Origin: Herbaspirillum aquaticum
GTDB lineage: Bacteria > Pseudomonadota > Gammaproteobacteria > Burkholderiales > Burkholderiaceae_D
Assembly (NCBI RefSeq): GCF_002213425.1
Contig: NZ_NJGV01000030.1
Span: 1 to 52,251, forward strand
DNA: 52,251 bases
Direction of reading: 5' to 3'
Shown piece after piece: positions 1-7,238 of this stretch. Each line of letters opens with the position of its first letter. The stretch's first letter is position 1. The notes under the pieces are model-generated. The model did no database searches and was not told the DNA's origin. It worked only from the letters and a program-made list of their open reading frames with translations. The translations under genes and the position numbers were made by a program.

Positions 1-75
1 CAGCGCCAACAGCGCCAGCAGGCTGAACCGCGCCTGCTGGGGGTTGCGCTTCATGTCGAAGGTCATGAGAGCCAT
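1..75 (-). CDS. livM: LivM-type ABC transporter permease, N-terminal fragment
   Basis: Only the first 25 codons lie in the window; the gene runs off the left edge. The reverse strand starts with ATG at 75 and reads MALMTFDMKRNPQQARF, then enters a Leu/Ala-rich stretch that looks like a first membrane segment. It directly follows livH on the same strand, and the second inner-membrane permease of the branched-chain amino acid (HAAT) ABC family is expected there. The identity rests mainly on this position and on the hydrophobic start, so it is probable rather than proven. Confidence 0.7.
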   Translation of the reverse strand, partial: MALMTFDMKRNPQQARFSLLALLAL

Positions 76-154
76 AGTGTTCTCTTCCGATTTCTCAAGT
101 TTCTAAGTTTCTGTTTTTAAGTTTTTAAGTTTTAAGGTTTTAAATCTTAAAAAC
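76..154 (-). repeat. AT-rich degenerate tandem repeat between livH and livM
   Basis: The 79-base gap between the two permease genes is strikingly AT-rich in a GC-rich neighbourhood. On the coding (minus) strand it contains successive variants of an ACTTAAAA/ACTTAGAA unit, about five copies, followed by a short purine-rich stretch before the livM ATG. No terminator hairpin is visible. It may be a slipped-strand repeat or an unstructured A/U-rich leader for livM; the function is unknown. Confidence 0.6.
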
Positions 155-1084
155 TCAGGCACGGTCCGCAACACGCTCACCCATGATCCCGGACGGACGC
201 AGGGTCAGCACGATGATCAGCACGATGAAGGCGAAGATGTCCTGGTAGTTGCTGCCCAGGAAGTTGCCGGTCAGGTCGCCGATGTAACCGGCGCCCAGGC
301 TTTCGATCAGGCCCAGCAGGATGCCGCCCAGCATGGCGCCGTAGATGTTGCCGATACCGCCCAGCACCGCTGCCGAGAAGGCCTTAAGGCCCGGCACGAA
401 GCCCATGGCGAATTGCGCGGTGGAATAGTTGGCGGCCCACATCACGCCGGCGATGGCGGCCAGTGCGGCGCCGATGGCGAAGGTGACGATGATGACGCGG
501 TTGGCGTCCACGCCCATCAGACCGGCGATGCGCGGGTTCTCGGCGGTGGCGCGCATGGCGCGGCCCATCTTGGTCTTCTCCACGATCAGCACCAGGCCGA
601 TCATCGCGGCCAGGGCCAGGATCAACAGCATGATCTGGGTCGGCGAGATCAGGGCACCGGCGATGTTGACAGGGTTCGACGGCATGATCTGCGGGAACGG
701 CAGCGGGCTGCGGCCCCAGATCATCATGGCGAAGGTCTGCAGCAGGATCGACACGCCGATGGCGGTGATCAGCGGCGCCAGGCGCGGTGCATTGCGCAGC
801 GGACGATAAGCGATGCGTTCGATCAGCAAGCTCACGATCACGCACACCGGGATGGCCCCCACGATGGCGATGATCAGCTTGACGATGCCCGGCAGGTCAG
901 GCGCCACCTGCTGCACCAATTTGAGGATCGACAGGCCGACCATGGCCCCTACCATCAGGATGTCGCCGTGGGCAAAGTTGATCAGGTTCAGCACCCCGTA
1001 CACCATGGTGTAGCCCAGGGCAATCAGTGCGTACATGCTGCCTAGCACCAATCCGTTGATGATCTGCTGGATGAAAATGTCCAT
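155..1084 (-). CDS. livH: LivH-type ABC transporter inner-membrane permease
   Basis: This 309-residue protein is almost entirely hydrophobic, with about eight membrane segments. It opens MDIFIQQIINGLVLGSMYAL, typical of LivH permeases, and carries the family stretches LINFAHGDILM near residue 35 and AVLGGIGNIYGA near residue 240. A good ribosome site (AAGGAGA) sits just before the ATG at 1084. The family imports branched-chain or other aliphatic amino acids with a periplasmic binding protein and two ATPases. The two enzymes encoded between it and the binding-protein gene act on hydroxyproline chemistry. I therefore infer that the real cargo is a proline derivative rather than leucine. The ATPase genes are not in view and probably lie further left. 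Confidence 0.9.
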   Translation of the reverse strand: MDIFIQQIINGLVLGSMYALIALGYTMVYGVLNLINFAHGDILMVGAMVGLSILKLVQQVAPDLPGIVKLIIAIVGAIPVCVIVSLLIERIAYRPLRNAPRLAPLITAIGVSILLQTFAMMIWGRSPLPFPQIMPSNPVNIAGALISPTQIMLLILALAAMIGLVLIVEKTKMGRAMRATAENPRIAGLMGVDANRVIIVTFAIGAALAAIAGVMWAANYSTAQFAMGFVPGLKAFSAAVLGGIGNIYGAMLGGILLGLIESLGAGYIGDLTGNFLGSNYQDIFAFIVLIIVLTLRPSGIMGERVADRA

Positions 1085-1217
1085 GAAACGGTGTCTCCTT
1101 CAGGAGGATGATTGTTGTGAAACGTCAGGAAACTGCAAGGAAACCGCAAACGCACGAGCGTTCGCGAAAAAAGCGTAAATTATTTATCAAATTAGGCGCG
1201 CATGCACGCGCAATTTT

Positions 1218-2156
1218 TCATATCCCCAGTGTGGTGCGCATCACGCGCGCTGCCGCCAGGTCCCACGCGGCCTGGCCCACGGTCTTGAACACCGGCAGCG
1301 CCCCCGCGCTGCCGAGCGTGTCCGGCGCAATCTTGCCGGACAGCACATCGCCGATACCGGCCACCCCCGCCCAGTCCACCTTGGCCTGGATCAGGTCGCC
1401 GGCTTCGTGGTGCGCGCCGGCCAGGTCATCGACCACGATGCGGCGTGCATGCAGCAGGCTGGCCGGGAACTCCACCATGTCCGGCTTGAAGGCGCCCACG
1501 CCGATGGCCAGCGTATCGGCCGCGACCTGTTCGGGAATCACGGCCACGCGCGACGTGGTCAAGGCAATCACCACATCGGTGCGCGGTAGATCCTGTTGCA
1601 ACATCTGTGCCGGGAGCGGACTGGCCACGACCAGCGGATGGCGTTCGCTGACTGACCGGCAGAAGGCCTGGGTACGGGCCAGGTCACGTGCGGCCACCCA
1701 GAACTGACGCACACCAAACACCTCGGCCAGCGCATCAGCATGCGCGGCCGCCTGCGCGCCGGTGCCGATCAGCAGCGCCGATCGGGGCGTGCGCGGCAAC
1801 AGCGTGCGGATGCCCAGCAGGCTCATCGCAGCGGTACGGCGGGCGGTCACGGTCGGGCCATCCATCAGGGCCAGGCGGCGTCCTGTATCCGTCTCGAAGG
1901 CGATCACCTCACCCTGGATGGCGGGCAGCTGATGGCGGGCATTGTCGCCATGCACGGTGATGAGCTTGGTCACCGAGAGATCCTCGGCAATGGCCGGCAT
2001 GCCCAGCAAGACGCTGTTGCCATCGATGGGAACGACCTGGCGTTCCGGCGCGCGGATGGCACCGCTGGCCAGTTCCTGCGCGGCGCGTGCGAGGGCATCG
2101 ACCAGTGCGGAGTAAGGCAGGGCCTGCGCGGTCTGGAGGGAGTCGAGGATATGCAT
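1218..2156 (-). CDS. lhpI: Delta-1-pyrroline-2-carboxylate reductase (ornithine cyclodeaminase/mu-crystallin family)
   Basis: This 312-residue protein of the ornithine cyclodeaminase/mu-crystallin family has a Lys at 64 (TKLITV) and the Arg pair at 106-107 (TARRT). Its Rossmann dinucleotide loop is GTGAQ at 131-135, and GAFKPDM follows in the C-terminal half. Family members include true ornithine cyclodeaminase, alanine dehydrogenase and the NAD(P)H-dependent reductase that turns delta-1-pyrroline-2-carboxylate into L-proline. It lies 18 bases after a trans-3-hydroxy-L-proline dehydratase, whose product is exactly that imine. The reductase (LhpI-type) assignment is therefore strongly favoured by context; sequence alone would only support the family. 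It is the second enzyme of a two-step cytoplasmic route to proline. Confidence 0.82.
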   Translation of the reverse strand: MHILDSLQTAQALPYSALVDALARAAQELASGAIRAPERQVVPIDGNSVLLGMPAIAEDLSVTKLITVHGDNARHQLPAIQGEVIAFETDTGRRLALMDGPTVTARRTAAMSLLGIRTLLPRTPRSALLIGTGAQAAAHADALAEVFGVRQFWVAARDLARTQAFCRSVSERHPLVVASPLPAQMLQQDLPRTDVVIALTTSRVAVIPEQVAADTLAIGVGAFKPDMVEFPASLLHARRIVVDDLAGAHHEAGDLIQAKVDWAGVAGIGDVLSGKIAPDTLGSAGALPVFKTVGQAAWDLAAARVMRTTLGI

Positions 2157-2174
2157 GGGAATCCTGTGGGAAAG

Positions 2175-3185
2175 TCAGCGCAGGAAGAAACCGGTCGGGA
2201 AGGGATCGGACTCTTCCAGCACCCACTGGTTGGTACTCATGATGTGGGCGTAGCCGCTCACCTCGGTGAGGGCGCCATCGAAGTCGCCCACCTTGGTGGC
2301 AGCAGTCACGCGCACGCCGAAGTTGCTGCCGACGATGCTGCCGTTGACGTAGTGCTGGTCCAGCGCCAGCTGGCCGCGCAGGAACAGCTGGGCCGCGCGG
2401 CCCGAGGTACCGGTGCCGGTGGGCGAGCGGTCCACTTCGCGGTCGGCGAAGATGCAGACATTGGACTGGTCCGCTCCCGGGAAATTGGGTTCGCTGTCGA
2501 TGATGGTGCCATACAGCGTGTTGAGGCCCGGCTCCAGGGGATGGGCGATGGCGACCTTGGCCATGACGGCAGCCTTGGTCTCGGCACCCAGCTGGATCAG
2601 CTGGCGCACCAGTTCAGGCTTGACCGTGAGACCGGCTTGCGCCGCATTGATGTAGTAGTAAAAGGCGCCACCGAAGACGATGTCACCGGTGATCTTGCCA
2701 AACCCGGGCGTCTCGACTTCGACGTCGCGGCGATAGATGAAAGCAGGTACGTTGTTGAAGCTGACCTTGCCGGCGCGCACGCCATCCCACTCGACGAAGG
2801 CTTCGATGAAGCCGGCCGGGGCATCGAAGCAGATGCGGGTCTGCGGCTGCGTGCGTTCGACGTAGCCCATCTCGACCAGCACCTTGCCCAGGGCGATGAT
2901 GCCGTGGCCGCACATGTCGCTGTAGCCTTCGTTGTGAATGAAGATGACGCCGAAGTCGGCACCGGCGGTGACCGGCGGCAGCAGGTAGGCGCCGTACATG
3001 TCGGCATGGCCGCGCGGTTCGTTCATCAGGAAGCGGCGCAGGTCGTCGCGATGTTCACGCAGCCAGGCGCGCTGCTCCAGGATGGTGCCGGCCGGGATCT
3101 TGGGCAGGCCCGAGACCACGATGCGCAGCGGTTCGCCGCCGGTGTGGGCATCGATGGTCTGGACGGTACGGGTATAGCTGAGCAT
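2175..3185 (-). CDS. lhpH: trans-3-hydroxy-L-proline dehydratase (proline racemase family)
   Basis: This 336-residue protein belongs to the proline racemase superfamily. The first catalytic motif is MCGHG with Cys92. In the second (DRSPTGTGT) the usual Cys is replaced by Thr256. Proline racemases and 4-hydroxyproline epimerases have Cys at both places. The Cys/Thr pair is the known signature of trans-3-hydroxy-L-proline dehydratase, which removes water to give delta-1-pyrroline-2-carboxylate. I start at the ATG at 3185 (MLSYTRTVQTIDAHTGGEP), where family homology begins; an upstream in-frame extension looks non-coding. The next gene encodes the matching imine reductase, and the pair sits inside an amino-acid ABC transporter operon. 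The substrate call is confident at family level but has not been tested. Confidence 0.88.
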   Translation of the reverse strand: MLSYTRTVQTIDAHTGGEPLRIVVSGLPKIPAGTILEQRAWLREHRDDLRRFLMNEPRGHADMYGAYLLPPVTAGADFGVIFIHNEGYSDMCGHGIIALGKVLVEMGYVERTQPQTRICFDAPAGFIEAFVEWDGVRAGKVSFNNVPAFIYRRDVEVETPGFGKITGDIVFGGAFYYYINAAQAGLTVKPELVRQLIQLGAETKAAVMAKVAIAHPLEPGLNTLYGTIIDSEPNFPGADQSNVCIFADREVDRSPTGTGTSGRAAQLFLRGQLALDQHYVNGSIVGSNFGVRVTAATKVGDFDGALTEVSGYAHIMSTNQWVLEESDPFPTGFFLR

Positions 3186-3346
3186 GGTCTTCCTTCCGAA
3201 TATGCTGCGGGTCCGCCAGGGCAGAGGGTAACACTGCGGCACCGGCCTCGGCACCGCAAGCGGGTACGGCAAACCGCTCCCGGGCCGGTCGGAACCGGCG
3301 GGAAGCGGGGTACTGCAATGTGGAGCTGGGACTGGAGCCTGGCATA

Positions 3347-3366
3347 CCGCCCGCTCATGCGGGCGG
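3347..3366 (-). other. Intercistronic hairpin
   Basis: A perfect 8-bp stem (CCGCCCGC / GCGGGCGG) with a 4-base loop lies between the binding-protein gene and the dehydratase gene. No T-run follows on the coding strand, so it is unlikely to be a full terminator. Hairpins at this place often protect upstream mRNA and raise binding-protein levels over downstream genes; that role is inferred. Confidence 0.6.
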
Positions 3367-3399
3367 CAGGACCGGGCCAGAGAAAGGACCGGGGACCGA

Positions 3400-4536
3400 T
3401 CAGTAGCTGGTCAGGGGAACCGGCAGGCCATCCTTGAAGCGATAGACGGTCACGGGCGATTGCTTCAGGTCGTGATTTTCGTCGAAGTCGTACTGGCCGG
3501 CCACACCCTTGTAGCTGATCTTGGCCAGGGCCGGACCGAAGGTCTTGGGTTCGACCGAGTTGGACTGCTTCATGGCTTGTGCAATCAGCATCATGCCATC
3601 GTAGAACGAGACCGCATAGGTTTCTGCAGGACGGCTGAACTTCTTCTGGTAGTCGTCAGCGAAGACCTTGCCATCCTTGGCCTTGTCCAGCATGGTGCCG
3701 CCCTGGGTGCAGTAGACGGTTTCGCCGATGGCGTCGCCACCCAGGCGACCCATTTCCGGGGAACAGATGCCGTCGCCGCCCATCAGCGGCACGTCGATGC
3801 CCAGCTGCTTCATCTGGCGCTTGATCGGGCCGCCTTGGGGAGCGTAGCCGCCCAGGAACACGGCGTCGGGCTTCTTGCCCTTGATGGAGGTCAGGATGGC
3901 GGTGAAGTCGGTAGCCTTGTCGTTGGTGAAGTCCTTGCTGATGACTTCGATGCCGTTGGCCTTGGCGACCTTGGCGAATTCCTCGGCCAGGCCCTGGCCG
4001 TAGGCGGTGCGGTCATCGATGACGGCCACGCGCTTGAGTTTCAGTTCCTTGGCTGCGTACAGGGCCATCTTGCCACCCAGCTGGCTGTCGCTGGCGGCCA
4101 CGCGGAACAGGGTGGCAAAACCTTGCTGGGTGATCTTGGGGTTGGAGGCCACGGTGGCCACCACGATGCCGGCATCGTTGTAGACGCGCGAGGCAGGAAT
4201 GGTCACGCCCGAGTTGTAGGGACCGACGATGGCCTTGACGCCCTGGTCAGCCAGCTTCTGTGCCACGGCCACGCCCTGCTTGGGGTCGGCCTGGTCATCT
4301 TCGGCGATGACTTCGAACTTGATCTTCTTGCCGCCCACGGTGATGGGTTGCGCATTCAGACGCTCGACGGCCATCATCAGGCCGCCCTGGTTGTCCTTGC
4401 CGGCCGATGCCTGGGGACCGGTCAGCGGGCTGGAGAAACCGATCTTGACGACCTGGGTTTCCTGCGCCATGGCGAAAGCAGGGATCAGCGCCAGCGAGGC
4501 GGCGATGATATTGAGTCCGGAGACGCGCTTGAACAT
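3400..4536 (-). CDS. Periplasmic binding protein of an amino-acid ABC transporter (LivJ type)
   Basis: This 378-residue periplasmic binding protein begins with a signal peptide (MFKRVSGLNIIAASLALIPAFAMA, mature end near QETQVVKIG). A type I fold follows, with the family start KIGFSSPLTGPQASAGKDNQ. The start is the ATG at 4536 because GAGAGGAAA lies 6-12 bases upstream and the signal peptide begins there; codons further upstream have no homologous character. It is the first gene of the operon binding protein-dehydratase-reductase-LivH-LivM. This arrangement suggests it captures trans-3-hydroxy-L-proline or a related imino acid. Its annotation as a leucine-binding protein would be only family-level. 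Confidence 0.9.
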   Translation of the reverse strand: MFKRVSGLNIIAASLALIPAFAMAQETQVVKIGFSSPLTGPQASAGKDNQGGLMMAVERLNAQPITVGGKKIKFEVIAEDDQADPKQGVAVAQKLADQGVKAIVGPYNSGVTIPASRVYNDAGIVVATVASNPKITQQGFATLFRVAASDSQLGGKMALYAAKELKLKRVAVIDDRTAYGQGLAEEFAKVAKANGIEVISKDFTNDKATDFTAILTSIKGKKPDAVFLGGYAPQGGPIKRQMKQLGIDVPLMGGDGICSPEMGRLGGDAIGETVYCTQGGTMLDKAKDGKVFADDYQKKFSRPAETYAVSFYDGMMLIAQAMKQSNSVEPKTFGPALAKISYKGVAGQYDFDENHDLKQSPVTVYRFKDGLPVPLTSY

Positions 4537-4600
4537 GGGGTGTTTCCTCTCTTCTAGAAAGTCAGACTGCGGTGGGTGATTGCATTGAAAACGCCGGAAA

Positions 4601-4616
4601 AGCAGGATTTGCGCCA
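4601..4616 (-). promoter_or_regulatory. Possible sigma-54 (-24/-12) promoter for the hydroxyproline operon
   Basis: The minus strand reads TGGCGCAAATCCTGCT. It matches the sigma-54 consensus TGGCRYRNNNNTTGCW at all defined positions except the first T of TTGC, and keeps the invariant GG-N10-GC spacing. It would start transcription near 4590, giving a leader of roughly 55 bases before the binding-protein ATG. No convincing NtrC site pair was found upstream, so this is only a moderate candidate. Confidence 0.4.
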
Positions 4617-4849
4617 TCCCCTGCCTCGTGGGCAAGAGCGGTGCATTCCGTTGATGCCGGGCCCAGCGCGTCAGGCCGGTTTTCACGGCCGCGCGCAGGC
4701 TGGACCTGGCAAACAAAACTCGTCAAATCTGTTGTCGAGATACTGCTGTGATCCGCGCAGAAACGAGGTGAACTTCGCTTCATGCCCGCATTACGTTATG
4801 TTTTTTATGAGGGAGGATTCTATTGACTCTTCCTTGATATTAGGCGCGC

Positions 4850-4873
4850 TTATTCCCCTTATAATCGGAATAA
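4850..4873 (+). promoter_or_regulatory. Inverted repeat over the -10 of the lrp-like gene (candidate autoregulatory operator)
   Basis: A perfect inverted repeat, TTATTCC-N10-GGAATAA, brackets a consensus -10 hexamer TATAAT at 4860-4865, about 50 bases before the regulator's ATG. The best -35 candidate, TTGATA at 4834-4839, is 20 bases away, longer than ideal. Lrp/AsnC proteins bind AT-rich dyads and usually control their own genes and the divergent operon, so an autoregulatory operator is plausible. Confidence 0.45.
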
Positions 4874-4915
4874 AATTTTCTCTATATATTTTTAACTGAA
4901 TAAAGTTCAGAAACC

Positions 4916-5380
4916 ATGGCCGGACTCGACAAGATCAGCAAGAAAATTCTGGCGGAGCTGCAAAACGACGGCCGCATCAGCAACGTCGACCTCGCCGGCC
5001 GCGTGAACCTGTCGCCGGCCGCTTGCCTGGAGCGGGTTCGCAAACTGCAGGAAGCCGGCTATATCCTGGGTTATGCGGCACAGCTGAATCCGGAACTGCT
5101 GGATGTCTCCCTGCTGGTCTTCATCGAAGTGGTGCTGGACCGTACCACGCCGGATGTCTTTGCCGAATTCAAGAAGAGCGTGCAGAGCATCCCCGAGATC
5201 ATGGAATGCCACATGGTGGCCGGCGGCTTCGATTACCTGGTCAAGTCGCGGGTCAAGGACATGAACGCCTATCGTGAATTCCTGGGCAAGTCGCTGCTGC
5301 AATTGAAGGGTGTGCGCGAGACCCACACCTATGCGGTGATGGAAGAGGTGAAGAACACCATCCGCCTGCCTATCCGCTGA
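4916..5380 (+). CDS. Lrp/AsnC-family transcriptional regulator
   Basis: This 154-residue protein has an N-terminal winged helix-turn-helix (residues about 4-63, DKISKKILAEL then NVDLAGRVNLS) and a C-terminal ligand-binding RAM domain (about 65-145). Length and layout match Lrp/AsnC, whose members sense amino acids as octamers or hexadecamers. It is divergent from the hydroxyproline transport/catabolic operon, which is its most likely target, with proline or hydroxyproline as a plausible effector. Relatives include Lrp itself and the PutR proline-utilisation activators. Its last 11 bases overlap the end of the convergent AraC-type gene. Target and ligand are inferred from position only. Confidence 0.9.
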   Translation: MAGLDKISKKILAELQNDGRISNVDLAGRVNLSPAACLERVRKLQEAGYILGYAAQLNPELLDVSLLVFIEVVLDRTTPDVFAEFKKSVQSIPEIMECHMVAGGFDYLVKSRVKDMNAYREFLGKSLLQLKGVRETHTYAVMEEVKNTIRLPIR

Positions 5381-6377
5381 TCGCCGGCTCCTGCACACCC
5401 TCTTCCGGGGCCGGCCCCTGCCCTTGCTCCAGCCTGCCCTTGCGCCGGTACGCCCCCGGCCCCATCCCGCTGAACTTCTTGAATACCCGGTTGAACGCTG
5501 CTTCGGACTGATACCCCACAGCTTCGCCGATCTGGGCCGTGCCCATTTTGCTGTAGCTCAATAGCTGCGCAGCGCGCGCCATGCGCAACTGCTGCAGGAG
5601 TTCGCCTGGCGTAGTGCCGCCGACCTCCTGGAAGCGCCGCACGAAGGTCGCACGCGACATGTGGCACAGCGTTGCCAGGCGAGGCAGCGTCCATTCCTGC
5701 TGCGGAGCATCCAGCATGGCCTGCATGGCAGCTTGCAGGCCGGGATGCGCCAGCAGCGCCAGCAAACCCGGCTGCGGCCCGCCCTGGGCCAGCCAGGCGC
5801 GCACGGCCAGACCAAACAGCGCCGCCGCCAGCCCGGCCACCACTGCCTGGGCGCCGGCGCGCAATTCCCCGCGACCATCGGCGCCACCGCACTCGTTGCG
5901 CAGCAAGGTGGCCAGGGTGTGCAGGCCATCCCCTGGCGGCAGCAGCCTGCCCCGCACCAGCAAGACTTCCGGCAGCGCCTGCACCAGGGCGTTGGAATGC
6001 GGGGCATCGAAATGGAATTGTCCACAGAGGAAATCCGACAGCGGCTGCGCGCCGCCCGCCTCCTCATCATTCACATTCAGTTGCACCGGCGCTGCAGTCA
6101 CGCCCGGGCGCGCCGCGATGGCTTCGCCAATGGGCGCGATGAACAGATCATGGGCAGCGCCCCGCGTGAGCACCACCAGGTCGCCAGCCTCCAGCAGCAA
6201 AGGCTCGCCCGCTGCCAGGCGCAGCTGCGCCCGACCCTCGAGGATGAAGTGATAAGGCGCCACCCCCGCTGGCAAGGCCGCATGCGGCAGGTTCCATGGC
6301 TGCCCGAAACGGCAGCGGATATCCAGCGCGGCACGCACCGGATGCAGGGACAGCAGGCGGCTGAGGGCATCCATCAT
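5370..6377 (-). CDS. AraC-family transcriptional regulator with cupin sensor domain
   Basis: This 335-residue regulator has an N-terminal cupin-like region (about 1-200, with YHFILEGRAQL and GDLVVL typical of AraC cupin_6 proteins). The C-terminal pair of AraC helix-turn-helix motifs spans about 225-315 (LATLCHMSRATFVRRFQE, then IGEAVGYQSEAAFNRVFKK). It is divergent from an AhpD-like gene, the usual layout for this AraC subgroup, which often controls a neighbouring oxidoreductase or peroxidase. Two ATGs are adjacent (6377 and 6374); the AAGGA site fits the second slightly better. The effector is unknown. Confidence 0.9.
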   Translation of the reverse strand: MMDALSRLLSLHPVRAALDIRCRFGQPWNLPHAALPAGVAPYHFILEGRAQLRLAAGEPLLLEAGDLVVLTRGAAHDLFIAPIGEAIAARPGVTAAPVQLNVNDEEAGGAQPLSDFLCGQFHFDAPHSNALVQALPEVLLVRGRLLPPGDGLHTLATLLRNECGGADGRGELRAGAQAVVAGLAAALFGLAVRAWLAQGGPQPGLLALLAHPGLQAAMQAMLDAPQQEWTLPRLATLCHMSRATFVRRFQEVGGTTPGELLQQLRMARAAQLLSYSKMGTAQIGEAVGYQSEAAFNRVFKKFSGMGPGAYRRKGRLEQGQGPAPEEGVQEPAISG

Positions 6378-6381
6378 TTTC

Positions 6382-6399
6382 CTTTTTGAGCTTTTTGAG
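6382..6399. repeat. Tandem 9-bp repeat in the araC/ahpD divergent promoter region
   Basis: CTTTTTGAG occurs twice in direct tandem (6382-6390, 6391-6399), immediately upstream of the AraC-type start. AraC proteins commonly bind direct repeats with helical-turn spacing, so this may be an operator. The 9-bp period is shorter than one helical turn, and chance slippage in an AT-rich leader is equally possible. Confidence 0.45.
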
Positions 6400-6524
6400 C
6401 AATTTTATGTCATTTTCAAGCATTCATAATTTCATCCTGGAAGCCTACAGTACGTCCATGCGCAACACGGACCAGCGGCAATCCTGCCCCGGCCACGGCG
6501 CTGACCTCATCAAGGAGAAATATC

Positions 6525-7058
6525 ATGTCCCGTTTGAACACTGCCCCCATCAGCGAAGCCAGCGGCCAGGCCGCCCAACTGTTTGCCGCCATCAAGTCCG
6601 CCGTCGGGATGGTGCCCAACGCCTATGCCGGCATCGGCAGCCTGAGCCCGGTAGCGCTGGAATCGGCCCTGCACCTGGATGGCGCCCTGCGCAAGAGCAG
6701 CCTGTCGGCCAAGGAAATCGAAGCCATCAAGCTGGCCGTGAGTGAACAGTCCGGTTGCGACTACTGCCTGGCCGCCCACTCGCTCATGGGCAAGAAAGTC
6801 GGCCTCTCCGCCCAGGCCATCGACGGCGTGCGCCATGACCGTCCCTCGGGCGATGACCGCCTGGATGTGCTGGCCGACTTCGCCCGCCGCCTGGTTGCTA
6901 CCCGTGGCACCGTGCCAGCCGATGTGGTCGAACGCGTGCGCGCGGTCTACAGCGATGCCCAGATCGTCGATACGCTGCTGGCCGTCACTGCGATTACCTT
7001 CACCAACCTGTTCAACCGTGTGAACGATACTGTTCTGGATTTCCCGCCGGCACCGTAA
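6525..7058 (+). CDS. AhpD-like/carboxymuconolactone decarboxylase family protein
   Basis: This 177-residue all-helical protein carries the AhpD active site E74...C78-D-Y-C81...H85 (SEQSGCDYCLAAH). The two cysteines and the histidine form the redox centre used by AhpD to reduce peroxides. The family also includes carboxymuconolactone decarboxylases, but the CxxC...H set points to the peroxidase-like branch. A strong ribosome site (CAAGGAGAAA) precedes the ATG. It is divergent from the AraC gene, which probably controls it. The physiological reductant and substrate cannot be told from sequence. Confidence 0.88.
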   Translation: MSRLNTAPISEASGQAAQLFAAIKSAVGMVPNAYAGIGSLSPVALESALHLDGALRKSSLSAKEIEAIKLAVSEQSGCDYCLAAHSLMGKKVGLSAQAIDGVRHDRPSGDDRLDVLADFARRLVATRGTVPADVVERVRAVYSDAQIVDTLLAVTAITFTNLFNRVNDTVLDFPPAP

Positions 7059-7115
7059 TCGGCCCGCAAAAAATCCGGAAAATTGACCTGTTGCTTCATA
7101 TGGGCGATACAGGCG

Positions 7116-7154
7116 AAAAAAAGCCCGGCAGCCTCCTTGCGGAGACGGCCGGGC
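7116..7154 (-). terminator. Rho-independent terminator of the TonB receptor gene
   Basis: The stem GCCCGGC/GCCGGGC (7123-7129 with 7148-7154) has an inner CTCC/GGAG pairing, and a run of seven T on the minus strand (7116-7122) follows it. It lies 85 bases after the stop of the receptor gene. It may also stop the convergent AhpD-like transcript. Confidence 0.8.
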
Positions 7155-7238
7155 AAGCCGCGCTGGCGGGAGGCGCAGTCTCCCGCTGGCACCCGTGGAC
7201 GCCGCTGCCCGGGGCAGCTGGCGTTTCATTCATATCGC

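Larger units (their letters stand above)
4537..4915. other. Divergent control region of the hydroxyproline operon and lrp-like gene
   Basis: This 379-base gap holds no credible gene. It separates the minus-strand transport/catabolic operon from the plus-strand Lrp-type regulator. The right-hand 120 bases are AT-rich. It contains a possible sigma-54 element (4601-4616), an inverted repeat over a TATAAT box (4850-4873) and a TTGACG hexamer on the minus strand near 4720, for which I found no matching -10. Confidence 0.6.

Noticed and set aside
1740..3437. A 565-codon open frame on the plus strand, opposite the reductase and dehydratase genes
   Set aside because: It is antisense to two clear enzyme genes and its translation is low-complexity Gly/Asp/His-rich, a common by-product of GC-rich codon use.
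6378..6524. ECF41-type promoter upstream of the first AhpD-like gene
   Set aside because: A TGTCA (6408-6412) and a CGTC (6453-6456) exist but are about 40 bases apart, not 16, and the -35 does not read TGTCACA.
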